In this document: positions 44,972 through 57,333 of the stretch, one piece after another | How the letters are laid out: each line of letters begins with the position of its first letter | Numbering within the stretch: the first letter of the stretch is position 1 | From: Xylogone sp. PMI_703 | Lineage: Eukaryota; Ascomycota; Leotiomycetes | Assembly: GCA_021399445.1 (NCBI GenBank) | Contig: JAJTUQ010000015.1 | Span: 1-64,000, forward strand | Direction: 5' to 3' | DNA: 64,000 bases | Position numbers and translations under genes: made by a program | Notes under the pieces: model-generated | What the model was told of the DNA's origin: nothing | Seen by the model: only the letters and a program-made list of their open reading frames with translations | Database searches by the model: none

Positions 44972-45204
44972 TCATTGCATAAAATTGCTAGCATTTCGAG
45001 TCGAGGACATGATGCGATCGACTCGAAATAATCTCGACAAAAAAAGTCCATGTTTGCCTCTGCAAGAAAGGAATAGTAATCTATGAATTCTCGCGTATGT
45101 GTTAGGTTTAGGTTTACAAACGAGACGTACCTTATATAATCCATTTTTTCAAGGAGGTCACAAACGCCTATTTTGATCTCTGGGGGGTAAACTATCCATT
45201 CCAT
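44972..45204 (-). pseudogene. Possible F-box N-terminal fragment
   Basis: The minus-strand start MEWIVYPPEIKIGVCDLLEKMDY resembles an F-box beginning (PPEI..VCDLLEK.D). If a 71-bp intron (45130-45060; donor GTACGT, acceptor TTGCAG) is removed, the second piece contains LFLSRLFRV, reminiscent of the next conserved part, and stops at 44972. At 53 aa it is far shorter than any F-box protein, so it is at best a remnant. Confidence 0.25.
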
Positions 45205-46574
45205 CGTTGTCGCCGTGACGTTTGGGCCATAGAGCTAGAAAATCATGGACTGTTACGGCTGCGGCCTAAATCATGATCAGGTGTGGATGGGATGGCTCTA
45301 TATTAACTGAAATTCCACGATCATAATAACGGTTATAACGCTACATTTTGCTTCAAATCGGCATACGACTAGTGCTCAAGCCCTTTATAAAGGTGTTGCG
45401 ATGAGATGCAAAACCCTCCAAATATCTCAATGTGTACACTGTTAACTCCATACGCTGTCGCAGCTTCATAAGTAGCTGGCGCATAGCGCCACAACGCCTA
45501 GCAACGGAGGCTTACGTCTAAGAAGTGGTAGATAGAATAGAGAATCCCGCCATTAAAACACGGTTAAATGTGCCATTAAGTGGGAATGCCATTAACAAAG
45601 AGCTACGCATCCTCGTGTTGTTTGCTCTTATTCTAGTCTCTCTAATAAGCTGAAATAGAAATTGTATTCTTTATTTATCTGTAGCTAGAGATGAGGATTA
45701 ATGCATCAAAAAAGCTCATTCAGCGTAAATATTTATCAAACAGACATAACGTAACTTATCGAAGGTTATAATTAGAATTAATATCACATGGTGATATCAA
45801 GTTGTTGCAACGAGTTCCAAAGTTGTATAACAGATACTTACTATCTACATATTATCTGCTTCTAATATATGGACCGTAGTTTTCAAACTACTTCATTATT
45901 TCAGTTACGTAGAATAGTGTATCAATATAGCTAAATATAATCGTTGGTTTATCGCGCATTCACATTATTATCAATGCTTTCCTATCTTACTGTACTGTGT
46001 CCAATTAGACTTGTATTTGTTTTGTTAGTCTACAGAGACACGGAGAGACATGAAGAGTGCCATGAGCGCCGTACTTTTGTGGCTACAGTGGGGTATAGCA
46101 CCACACGATATCTTCCCTATATTTACCCATATATATCAATGGAGGTGATGGTTGGAACTATGGCGGTATAGGTATATTTTAATGAGATTAAAATAGCACA
46201 TGCATAAGATTATGTCCGTTGTAATAGTTAGTAGATTGACCCGCTCTTCATTAGAGTTATCCATCCATAATTAGCTCTAGGGCCTGGAACTACGAGTACT
46301 CCCCGTTTACCCAAAGGGGAGGGGGGAAAATGACATGCCTCTACTACTTCTTGTTTGCTAATTCTAACGGGTACGTTTGCCAGCATTTTATCTAACTAAT
46401 CGCGATTCACATTAGAACTCTCATATTAACACCGATTGGAAACAATATAATGAAATATGATATGTATTTGAAGTCACTAGAGTAGCGCCGCAAGAATAAG
46501 TGAAATATATCTCCACTTAACATACGTCACTGTACATATTCCCAATCATTGGTAGCATACAATACATCAGAACA
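45205..46574. other. Intergenic, no gene recognised
   Basis: AT-rich spacer; plus ORF 45944-46171 is short and unsupported. Confidence 0.5.
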
Positions 46575-47619
46575 ATGGATACGAATTGGCCAGCAGCGGA
46601 TGATCCGAATAGCGAACAAGTTCGTGATGATAAGACTTTAATCAACGGATATCGACAACTCCTCCTACAAAATCCAACATTACCTGGGGTGTCGGAAATC
46701 ACGAAGGCCGATCGTCGGCAATTCCGATTGCTGCGCAAGATTAAAATCAATCCTAGTGACATCATAAAAGGGAGCCCATGGGACGGATATAGATCTCTCG
46801 ATGATTTAAAAGGTGGTGGAGAATCTATTGCAGCCTATACTCGTGAAACTCCAGTGAGAATGGTTACCATCAAGAAATATTCTTTAAATGATATAAGGGA
46901 ATGCAGAACAAGGCATAGCTTTCAGCACAGCAATTTGCTGTCGTTTGTAGAGTTATACCAGTTCGAAAAAGCACTGTTTGGTGTCGCGGATTATGTAGTT
47001 ACTACTCTCGCCCGAGTTATTGCTGCCCGGCCTCGATTAGAAGAGCAGCAAATATCTTCCACTTGTCGTCAAGTGAGTTTCTCTACTAAATCAGTGCTTC
47101 GTCCTAACATGCCTCAGATCTTTGAAGGGATGTTGTATCTCTCGCGAAGGTGCATTTTTTATAGCGATATAGATAGAAGCAAGGTGTTATTCACGCCTAA
47201 CGGATGCGTCAAGATAGGTGGGTGCAACGGAATACCTCAGAACAGGCTAACGTAATGGCAGCTCAATTCGAAGGCGCTCAGGCGATGGAATCAACAATAG
47301 CGAGGATATTGGGCCAGATCGCGCTTGAAATGATGGAGAAGAAAGCTTCTCTTGAAATAGACATAAATTTTGCTTTGCAACATCCCGAACTCAGGTCGAA
47401 TAATGTACAGAAATTTTTAGAGATCACGCTGTTGCACAACGCAACCTCGGTAGTCATTAAAGAGGTGAGGAAAACGCACCAGAGTACCTCAACCGCATTT
47501 TATTTATCTAACCGTCTCCTTAGAGTAAATTTTTGGAGTACGTTTCACCCGCTGTAATGATCCCAGTAATAGAGCATGTCTCAAGACAAACTTCAGAATG
47601 CCTGCATATCAATCTTTAG
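46575..47619 (+). CDS. Degenerate protein kinase (pseudokinase), four exons
   Basis: Exons 46575-47072, 47118-47217, 47262-47464 and 47524-47619. The introns (45, 44 and 59 bp) each have a CTAAC branch, and the protein is 298 aa in frame. After a polar N-terminal tail, the kinase fold shows MVTIKKY (ATP-binding Lys, K100), FQHSNLLSFVELYQF and LFGVADYVVTTLARVI (beta-4/5 and hinge). LEEQQISSTCRQIFEGMLYLS is alpha-E, and MESTIARILGQIALEMM is the alpha-F region. KFLEITLLHNATS to SKFLEY is the usual C-terminal end. HRD reads YSD (181-183, Asp kept), the catalytic-loop Asn is Lys188, and DFG reads QFE (201-203), so metal binding and phosphotransfer are probably lost. Such fungus-specific kinase-like genes are often multicopy. 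The role is unknown; a scaffold or decoy function is possible but unproven. No internal stop. Confidence 0.7.
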
Positions 47620-50600
47620 GTCTGGAAAAGTGAGCCTTGTTATATAAAAACGTTGTCTTCAGATGGCGCACATACAAATCTCTCCCATATGCTACCCTAA
47701 CAGCCCGTGCTTAGCGTTATGTACCAAGAGCGGATAATGAACATTAATAAAGATAAACCATACGGTTCTTGTGTATCCTACAAATAGTTCTGATTTAGGA
47801 GCTCCTAGTTTTCCCTCTCTCTGTTGCATATCTACTCCCCGTGAATAGAGTAGCAACACTGCATGTATCTCCCTACCTTAATGAATATCGTTCTACTATG
47901 TAGCTATTTAGAACACTCAAATCTGAGGCCTCCCTTTGCCTTATATAATTGTGTACAAGCTGGTCGCATATACTGTACCAATCCTTCTCCCAAAATATAA
48001 GATACCGAGTACACGCGGTGGATATCATCGTCTGTGGCAAGGTGACCGTCTTAAAAGTTAATGGGACGTTTAGATATCTTGAGGCCTGCAGATTTGCCGC
48101 ACCATTTATAGCCTTAATAACTACAAAGCATGGTTTTGTACTAGCAGTTCGTGAGATTCTTACTTTGTGACGATTCGTATAAATCCATTCGGTCACAATA
48201 TCTGTCCTGTGAGTTTTGGCCCGATTATCCATTACTTCTGTAAGTACATCTGACAAGACTCCTCCATCACTTGCTAATCTCTAATTCTACTATTCCTCGA
48301 TAATTCAATAATGCGATAAGATATTCCCTTTCTCTCAGGTGCCAATAGGACAGTGGAATGAGCTATTGCAAATGAGAGGGGCAGTATTTCTCACTGGAGC
48401 TGGGAAGACTGCATCTTCTTCTTGCTGCTTGCCAGAGATCAGAGCTAGGATAATATTAACGAAAGGATGATGATTGTTGAGCGTGATGTCAGAGTGGAGG
48501 GACCCAGTCTCGGAGCAAAAGGTTCAACGCTTATATGACTAGCTACCAGGGCTGCTACTGTCATAAAGGCTTTGATTGCCGCCTGTACTAGGAGGTTCAG
48601 AGACCAATTTGTATTTATCTTACCATTCCACTTATATCGAATACTCTATAACATCGTTAATTTTATATTGTAGGCCTTGTATGGTCTATTACCCGGCGTC
48701 CCTCTGCTTTGTACTACACTGCGCCTCGACGCTCGATTATCTACTGTTTGATCTCATGGATTGGGAGTACTCAATTTATGAAATTTCGTAATGAAATTTA
48801 TTTATTTATTTATTATTGAGTTATTATTGGGTTAGTGTTCTAGGGATTTTTTTGACTCACTTGATTAGAGAGATGGCGACAAAGCTGATCCGAGCAAGGG
48901 GACACTGACATTTATGCGAATCGCATGGAAGTAAATTATATACCGAGACCCAAGTTCTTTAGTAAATTGGCAATGTATGCCAGCTATTACAGTAACTCAT
49001 AAGCTTTATGACCAAGTTGAAAAATGACTATTCAGGCTGACTTATACACTAGTTAGATCGTCCCTCAACCGTCTATTCGACTATCTATTCAACCAATAAT
49101 TCAACTAAAACACGGCGTTTGTGACGTGATGGGTCCTCTATATGGAGCTGCCACGCTATCACTTTAATAATTTCAGCGGTACTGCCCGAAGCATCCGCTC
49201 TTAAACACTTTCTACTAGAGTCTACTTAATTCCTTGGCTTGAATTGAAGGTTACCAAGAAAGATATGTATGTACGCGTCGCCGGCGTAAGGCTAAGCAAT
49301 TTTACGATCGACATACACACCACCATAGGCTTAGAAGACCTTATGCACACCGTTTAGGAATGGATTGGCTGGCTCATCCGAAGCAGTATTTAATGGGGAG
49401 GTTAATAAGCTTGAAGCATTAGAGTCGTAGCTAATGATACGCTACTTTCACCCTAACTGATTCCTTTTCGGGTAGAGCGGTCAGAAGAGTCGTGAGACAT
49501 CTGATTGTATCCTCGAGCATAACAGCTGCTCGAATTACCAAAAGTCCGGCGGCATTAAGGTCCTTAAGCGTCGCAATAGTTTGCGTTCGGAAACCAATTC
49601 CCAGTCTTCATGCAACTGAAGGTTAATAGCAAGCTCATTCCAAAACACTAAACAGAGTGTTTGGACTAGACTCAGTAAGCATATTGTCATCCTGGTCATA
49701 GGTTTGAAGGCCCTTGTGGAGTACGCTCTCTATAACGGTACTGGAACTTTGATGAAAAATTGTGAACGTCTTTGTACAATTAATATCAGCTTACTTCTCG
49801 CATATTTAAGAGAAACACATCATACGTTAACAATACTCGGTCTATCCGCTTAATTGTGGATACTAAGTGTTATGTTAATGCAAATTACAGCACCAGGAGA
49901 GCAAGCTTAAAAGTACATACCGTAAGAGGCAATAAGGAAGGGTGAGTGACGGAAGGTTCACGTGACAAAGGTACGGTTTTCTTTATTTTCTTATTTCCAA
50001 GCTCAACTAGTGCTCAAGCGAATGACTAGGTCTTATAACTGTTTGCTCAGTTCCAAACTCCTCTTGCCTTACGTTATGTAAATCACCATGAGTTTACTCA
50101 TCCCGTCTAACTTTGAAGACTGTTAATTATTCGGTCGTAATATACTATAGCTATATTTAGTCTTCAAGGAGTTAATCATATCAGTCGTAACAGACGATTA
50201 GCGAATACTTACCAGAAGTTTTAAACTAGTTGTTGTATAAGGACAACTATGGTCACACATAGAAGCACCCGCAGATTCCTGTGGATCAGGTCTAATTACC
50301 GATACAAGTCTCGCAAAGCTGGCAGGGGGTGGACCCCACAGGAAAAGGATCTCACAAACACGCCGGGTCACCTCGCCATCCGATGACACACACAAAGAGA
50401 ATGAGTTTAAAGAAGCAGCAAAGCAATCGTAGCACAGTTAGGAAGCCTGTGGCGGTGATATATGCCAACTCTAGATAAGTTTTACGTTAAATAATAGTCA
50501 AATTAATATACTACATCGCTGAACTGTGCTTCTGTAGCGGTATTCCTGAACAACGCTATGCTATGGTGTACCCTTAAGATCTCTCCGTGCCCGCACAATT

Positions 50601-51524
50601 ATTACGTTCCTGAATGGTTGGATCGTCTTTTGTGTAGATAATACCCCTGGATCACCTTGACAAAGCCATCAATAATGCCACTAATAAAATAATAGCTTCA
50701 TGGATAGTACTGAGTATCTTACGCTGGAGGAACTTTCCTCCAGACTGCTCTACGTACTCGTGTCTAGAAACGCCCCAACTGCTAAAGGCTCACTACAACT
50801 ATTTTTTTATCACGGGATTGCTCAGTGTTCCGATTGAGAAAACTGTTCAAAATAGCATTGACCTGACCGGGAGAAGTTGCATCCCTCTGTAGATATGTGA
50901 AATAGGTACATTCTAGCGATCAAGTCCTGTTAATTAAACTAGGGGGATCTATGAAAGGCAAATATGGAATGGTACCAGTACCAAAACCAAGCCCTATAAG
51001 AGTGGTCGACGGTTGCTTAAGCGCTCGTAATCTCCCCTTACGACCACCCAACTCGTTGTTTATGTTTACCCTTCTCGGGCTCGATAGCCTCAAACATATT
51101 AGCTACTTCCAACAGCCCTTATAACAATACCGAGTATAAGGAGTATACAAGTAGACAGCAGGGTTCCAAGGGCATATATAGTTGTGTACGGTACGAACCA
51201 ATGCCACGAGACATCTTCAAATAATTCACATCATCAATTGAAATGTATTCTATGGATCGACGCGCGCGTTAGAGCAGAACCTCATGATGACATACAAGCT
51301 TGCTCCAAACTTGCCTACCACGACTGTGCAACAAAGCGTCCTTGCACATAATCCTTATCTTTGTTGTCAAATGCTCTCTAGTCCGCAGTTTAGAATTCTG
51401 TTCTCTAGGTTTCCAACCCGTGGTATTGTCAATAATCCAAATCAATGCGAGCTCCATCTACAACCTACAAATCGTTTTTAATAGCTGTCTGTTCTAACTT
51501 GCCTGCATTGTTACCACCTCAATC
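47620..51524. other. Long gene-poor region
   Basis: No convincing gene. Overlapping ORFs at minus 47873-48256 (127 codons) and plus 47949-48170 have no recognisable domain. A TTTA microsatellite lies at about 48797-48818. The rest is AT-rich. Confidence 0.4.
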
Positions 51525-52441
51525 ATGTTCCCACAACAATATTTACCTAGTTTAGAGGACAACGGTCATGGTGCGGCTCCTACTCCCTCATTGGGATATA
51601 TCCATCCCATGGACGTCCTCTATTCTCAGCAACCCCAAGATATTGTAACTCACCACCTCCAAGATCAACAGTCACTCCAACATACCCTACACGTGCCTTC
51701 TAGAAGTGACCGCACCTTGGATGATGGTGTCCTTCAAGATGTGGAAATACACGATCACACAGTGGCGCCCCAAGCCCCTCGGCCCAGGGGGAGGGCACCA
51801 CTTGCATGCATCCAATGTAGGAGACGGAAGGTAAATCAAACATCGCAGCGTTTCAAACTTTGTTTGTGCCACATAGTTATGCGCTCCCACGTTAATAGTC
51901 GTTATGAACATAGCATCCGTCCCGTCTAAGATTCTATACTAATCCGTCCGGTATCTGTAGAAGCGTTGTTTCGATTATGAAAAGCCTGGCATAAGCTGCG
52001 CGAATTGTCGGCGCTTTCAACGCGAGTGTATATTTGCTCCGACCCTTTCTCAGGGGTCTGTCCCAGCTCAGTACTACGTTGATGATGCTCAGGTCAATAG
52101 CTCTCATGGTCAAACAAGCAGCATACGAGGGGTGTCACCTGGGTTACACGCATCCTACAGCGTTGAGCACGGGCCAGAGACTATTTTGCTGTGGGCGTTG
52201 TCCACATATATGAATGACTATGGCAGCCCCACATTGTTCGCAGGCAATTCCGGTAAGACATAAATGCCTCGAAACAAGTATTGAAACGCTAGGATCATCA
52301 TCACCGATCGAACTGATGCTTCAAGGTACAGATTTCGATAGCAACCCTTTATCAATTCAAGCAGCGATAATCAGACACTCGTTCACGTTGAATAGCTCCA
52401 TAAGCATTGCCAACAGTGAGCAGAGACCGTCACCAAGTTAG
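51525..52441 (+). CDS. Short Zn2Cys6 zinc-cluster protein
   Basis: Exons 51525-51830, 51961-52252 and 52293-52441 (introns 130 and 40 bp) give 248 aa in frame. Intron 1 splits the zinc cluster between its second and third cysteines and has donor GTAAAT, branch TACTAATCC and acceptor TGTAG. The cluster is C95-X2-C98-X6-C105-X9-C115-X2-C118-X6-C125 (ACIQCRRRK, then KRCFDYEKPGISCANCRRFQREC), the DNA-binding domain of fungal Gal4-type regulators. It is preceded by a Gln/His-rich region and PRPRGRAPL. The 120 residues after the cluster are Ser-rich and contain no fungal_trans middle homology region, while typical members run 500-900 aa. It may be a truncated gene or a short competitor that binds sites without activating. 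Intron 2 at 40 bp is short, so the 3' end is less certain. Confidence 0.75.
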
Positions 52442-53066
52442 ATTTTCCTAATCTCAACTACACACACCTATTATGTAAGTATTTAGATCTGCAACCAGAT
52501 GGCTAGAATGGCGCCTATTTTATACGACAAGTCGATCATGACGTTGTTCTTCAATCCTTTTCAATTTTGTACTGTTAGCTCGATCTACCGAGTACTGTAG
52601 TTCTCACTTCCCACGCTTGATAACAGCAACTATTAGATGTCTAAGCTAGTGGCTAATGACTTGCTCACGATGGTGTGTGCATATACTGCGTATTATTGAA
52701 AAAGTAAAGAAAGCTTAAAGTAATATTACTCATGAAGTTTATATCTCAATTTCCCGACAGAAAGTATATAGATACTAATTATAAGAGGTTAAGACCCATT
52801 AACTAGCCGACATAAAGCCAACAAACCCCATCCAATTTCTAGGCTATCTGATACATATTTCGTTCCACGCTTTTGTATGAAAATTTAATATTTTTATGGT
52901 GCTTTAAAACCTCTGGGTTTACAAATTTTGAAATAAAAACAAGGCCAGCATTACTAATTGTTTGATGTTCAACCTCAGTCTACGAGTCGAAGATTAATCT
53001 CAGGTAGCGCTAGAAGACACATAGTTCGAGGCGTATTGAATTTAGCAAGATATATTATTATTATTG
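52442..53066. other. Intergenic, no gene recognised
   Basis: AT-rich spacer; nothing supported. Confidence 0.5.
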
Positions 53067-53453
53067 TTATAAGCTTTGGGAATCATTGGCTGGTCTTAAA
53101 CTGCCCGAAATCTTCGTAGAATTCAAAAAACCTGATTGCCGCAATTGTTTTAGCCATATAATGAACAGGGACTCCGAATATACCTCCCTCAATCCACCTT
53201 CAGTATAGTTTGCACGTAAAAACAATGCTGCAGTAGTCTGGCAATCACAAGGAGACCTTGAACAGATTTCTTCAACATCTTCACTGCTTCTTGCCTTCAG
53301 CTGTAGTACCATGCCAACTACCGCGTCATTACAAATTACCGCATCCTCTTCAAAGGGCTCTTGCACTTCGCCATCGCTATCGGCGTTACTCTCCATGTTT
53401 TTGGTCTCCTTTCCCGAACAAGCATTATCGGCCTTTATCGGCTTTTCGTACAA
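53067..53453 (-). CDS. Hypothetical acidic protein (uncertain)
   Basis: A 128-codon ORF with a protein-like composition: an acidic N-terminal third (MESNADSDGEVQEPFEEDAV), then LQLKARSSEDVEEICSRSP, a Cys pair in PCDCQ and a helical stretch LFIIWLKQLRQSGF. Codon 20 (MESNADSD) is an alternative start. I recognise no family, and there is no supporting splice signal, so it may be an exon or chance ORF. Confidence 0.3.
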   Translation of the reverse strand: MYEKPIKADNACSGKETKNMESNADSDGEVQEPFEEDAVICNDAVVGMVLQLKARSSEDVEEICSRSPCDCQTTAALFLRANYTEGGLREVYSESLFIIWLKQLRQSGFLNSTKISGSLRPANDSQSL

Positions 53454-55352
53454 TATGTTAACTGGGTCAACGGATAAAGTGCATTAATGAGATCAATAGG
53501 GTCATGGTCGCAAACTAAATAATATCCACGCCACCGCAATATTCACGCCACTTTTCGTAAAGCTTTGCATGAGACTCATCAATGATTTATTCAAAAATCG
53601 CCATGCCTATTGGGATATATCACTGTACATTTACCAATATAAACCCCTAAATGTGCCTTCTTTATATGGAGACTGAAATCCTCTTAGGCGAGCTTTAAAT
53701 TTCTATTTTTGGTTTTCTAGTTTACCCGTTGTCTTACTTGACTACGCACGTAATTAGTACGATTGGGATATTCGACGCTGATGCACCATACACGTAGCGA
53801 ACGACGCCGTAACGGCGTTACTGTGCTGAGTGGCTATACCAAGCGGATCTGGCACCCTCCCATTGCTTCACACAACCTTAGCGTTCGTATACGATCTAGC
53901 TAATTATACGGCCTCCAGCCCTTTCTTGAATATTAGAGCCCGTTGTATAGGATATACCAGGCTCAGACGAAGTATCCAACCTTAACAGAACCTGAAGATA
54001 GCAGCCACATTAAGCTTAGAGGCACTTAGAAGGTCAGCTTTATATATCTATGACTGTCTTAATTTTCCATTATAGTAACTTAGTTAACTTAGTGATCTAA
54101 TTTGACTATTATATATACTGGCAGCTGTTTAATGGCTATACTGGCGCCTTTATGTATTGTATATAAAGTAAGACTTGCTCTCATATCTTTTAGAAATCTA
54201 GTCGCTAGCTACAATCTACTCTGTAGTGGTAACTTACTATGATTAGTATGAGTAGCTTCTATACCGAATTTTGTTCATCTTCGTCTGAGAACCTCTAACA
54301 TTTGTTATCTCAGCTCTCGCAAACTAAAAATGAAAATTCCGAGGATAATTGTCGAAGTTACGCCTTCTAGTGACTGAACATCCAACTTGGGCGTCGAAAT
54401 TTCTTCGCCTGATTGGCCCGGTAGGGCTGTTTACATGGATGAATAATGGATGGGGAGCACCACTATATTACAGCCGAATACTCACTGCTGAAAGTCGATG
54501 ATCGCAGGTAGCTGATTCCGGATAAAGTCGTGAAGAATCCTACGTTACATACACCTCATCCACTCAAGGCCAACCTACTGCCTATACAAGTTGCTATATT
54601 CCGATCATGTATCTCATCTACCCAACAGAAAGTTTCTGGCAGCTCGCCAAGGACGTCCGTTTCTCTACTGAAAACATGACTGCCGTGGAAGGTGTGACAG
54701 GGCTCTGGCGGCCACCAATAAAATCGCAACCTTAGTCAGTACAATAAGAAGGAGTCACACTCATAAGATCGTATAATAAAGAAGAAGATAAGGTATGCCC
54801 ATGAATCCCATTTAAAGGCCGTATAACTTAATTATTAAAAAGTTTAAACTTGTTGTCCTGTAAACGGAGGAGAGGGATCTAAGCGTTCGCCTCTATAGTA
54901 GTCCAGAGTTACTCCGGCTGGAAGGGCACCTCTACCCAAAGGACGGAGTTGCTGTAGCTATGGTTGTTAACCAGAAGTCAGGTTCAGCCCTCGTTGAGGA
55001 CGCCTACAGGAAAAAAGGCGAGAGAGACAGAGCAATCAATTTCCGCTACGACTATTCCGAAACAGCTCCAGGTTTTGATTAAAAGATCAATCTCCGGGTG
55101 TCAATTCGTGGATTCCAGCATCACTCTACGGGTTGGTGATATCCTCCAGCTCGACGGGGAAGAGGAGCTCCGTGTACGAAGTGGGGAGATTACTTTAATG
55201 TTGATAATATTCAGTGCAGAGAAGCAGGAAGGAAGTAGATGTGACAGAAAGGTTAGAAATATTGGTGCTTCATAGTCAACAAGTATTCACCAATTCCATC
55301 CAGAGAAAGATCGCAGTGATGACTTGAAGATGTTTCCTCGTGGGTATTGCTG
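53454..55352. other. Gene-poor AT-rich region
   Basis: Plus ORF 54964-55275 (103 codons, LRVGDILQLDGEEELRV) is the only stretch with a protein-like look; no partner exons or family found. Nothing else supported. Confidence 0.4.
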
Positions 55353-56034
55353 CTAACCGTACCACTTCACCAAGACCAGCGAAAATTTCTCTCGCCGTGT
55401 TAGCACTTCCCAATCGTGTGTACCGGAGGCCCCAAACTCATATAGCAGTGGTTCTGCGCTTATGAACGAAATCCACTTTCTCCAGAATCTTTGAGTATCG
55501 AGCTCAACTTCTATATTTATCGATCCTTGACTCTCTTTCAGGTACAGCTCCGGTAGCAACGGAACGAGATTTGGGATGTCCATTCTCTCACAGATTTCCC
55601 GACAGCTAGAGCAAACTATTCAACAAATGGCCAAGAGCATGCTATAGACTAAGCACCTGCCTAATATCCATGATATAGTTGACTCGCATTACTGGAATTG
55701 ATATGACATAAGGATTTGGAAGCAGAGCTGGCTTATTGCACAGCCCGTCGTAAACTAGTTTCCCGACTTCCTCCCGATCATCGACAGAGAGGCGGGCTAT
55801 TTTGGAGGGTCTGTAGTTGAATTCTATACAGCATTAGTACGCTGGGTTGATGGGGGAGGCTCTATTCCTTACCACCAATCGACGAGAAGACTCCTTGGGT
55901 GTTGATTCCTTTGGTAGGAACCGGATCATTGACAAGCTGGTCAATGAGGCGGTCGCATTGGTTAGCCGACTATTTGCTAGTTTGCTAGTTTGAGAGAACG
56001 GCGCAAGAGCCCAGAGTAATACCAGAGCATCCAT
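55353..56034 (-). pseudogene. Orphan gene with inconsistent splice phases
   Basis: Three protein-like blocks run in order on the minus strand. The first, from the ATG at 56034, is MDALVLLWALAPFSQTSKLA, a plausible signal peptide, ending near RRLV at a GTAAGG donor (about 55876). The second, about 55825-55660, includes SKIARLSVDDREEVGKLVYDG and NPYVISIPVMRVNYIMD. The third is CSSCREICER then MDIPNLVPLLPELYL to the stop at 55353, including FWRKWISFISAEPLLYEFGA. The canonical splice sites leave the blocks out of phase at both junctions. Either unusual splice sites are used or the gene carries indels. No family recognised. Confidence 0.35.
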
Positions 56035-56930
56035 GGCTTCCTTTGAGTATTTTCCGCAGAAGTGTTACCATCGTTTTCCAATCGTTCTACCCGCTCAGCT
56101 AGTTCAAGCAGAACATTGCGACGATCCGCACCATCACCTCGCGTCGCACGTGTACAAGGAATGGTGAGAGCGAAGCTAGAATCGTTCTGTTTATGCCCTC
56201 TCTTTTTTCCCTTCTATTGGTGATATTAGAGACCGAGAAGTTAGTGATCTCTTCATTGGACTTGCTTCTTAATCCCTGGAGTTTCTTGATTCCTCCTAGG
56301 CGTAACATGACCTTGTTCGGTCTCCTCAGCTTCGATATCATTATAGAGTCTTCTTTCCTTGTAGTCTCTCTGCCGTAATCGTAACAGGGATTGGTTTCAA
56401 CAGCTTGGTTGAGGGAGGCTTGTCAATGCCGGCATTATTAAGGAGTAAATTGAGTCCCGAACGGGAATTTTCCTAGTAGGGCAATGTCGAATAGTCCTCT
56501 GCAGAATACTTCGATATACTACTTTTGTTAGCTGGTAGTTTAGAAGAGAATTGTGTCCTTTATGTTTAACATACCAATCATTATTAAATTCACAGCTCGC
56601 TTCATAGATATAATAATCGCAGACTAGATGTATATATTGGACAATCTGATTCACTTCTGCGGAGTCACAAGGAGATCTATAACTAGGCGTGAACTTTGCC
56701 TGCGGAAGAGCCTCGCACTGCTACCGATGCAAAATGTCTACCGTATGGCACACACAAGCAGAATAGAGTATCACTGGTTCCCGAGACACACTTGGGTCGC
56801 GGTTTGTGTTTCGTTGGCGGTCGCAAAGCATCGTTGACCTCATCTTTGAGATATGGTACGCTACAAAAAGTCCCTTACCGCAAGGCTTGTACATGATTTT
56901 CCGCCAATGGATGAAATTCCTCGACATAGC
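56035..56930. other. Intergenic, no gene recognised
   Basis: Short ORFs on both strands only; nothing supported. Confidence 0.45.
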
Positions 56931-57079
56931 GCCAAAGTATTGATTGAGGTGCCAAAGTATTGATTGAGGTGCCAAAGGATTGAGCAAGGTGTCGAACTAT
57001 CGAGTGAGATATCAAATTTTGAGCTAGGTGTCAAAATTTGAGTAAGGTGTCGAACTTTGAGTAAAGTGTCAAACTATGA
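56931..57079. repeat. Decaying 19-20-bp minisatellite (GCCAAAGTATTGATTGAGGT)
   Basis: The array starts with two perfect 20-bp copies of GCCAAAGTATTGATTGAGGT. It continues through progressively diverged units (GCCAAAGGATTGAGCAAGGT, then GTCGAACTATCGAGTGAGAT and others) that shorten to 19 bp (GTCAAAATTTGAGTAAGGT), about seven to eight copies in all. Divergence rises steadily in one direction. Confidence 0.8.
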
Positions 57080-57333
57080 GGACCCTACATTAACGTGAAT
57101 GTGGCGGCGTCGGTCGTGATCACATAGCAATTGTACCTGACATGCTAAGGTGACGTCGTGCCGCCCGGCAAGCCAAGGGGCGGACGGAGGTGTTTACTTA
57201 GCATATCTGAGCCTACATGGTGATGCTGGACGGGGTCTGATCACTCAATATCCTGCATGGTAAATAAAGGAGTATGAATCTACTTTATAACTTATCTTGA
57301 ACACATCTTACACAAATCCATCTTACAACTATT
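57080..57333. other. Upstream region of the 57.3 kb orphan gene
   Basis: Nothing recognised apart from a likely leader: an A/C-rich stretch ends in TTTAACAATGCC around the start codon. Confidence 0.4.

Noticed and set aside
47873..48256. 127-codon minus-strand ORF overlapping a 73-codon plus ORF
   Set aside because: Neither strand shows a family, signal peptide or splice signals; probably chance.
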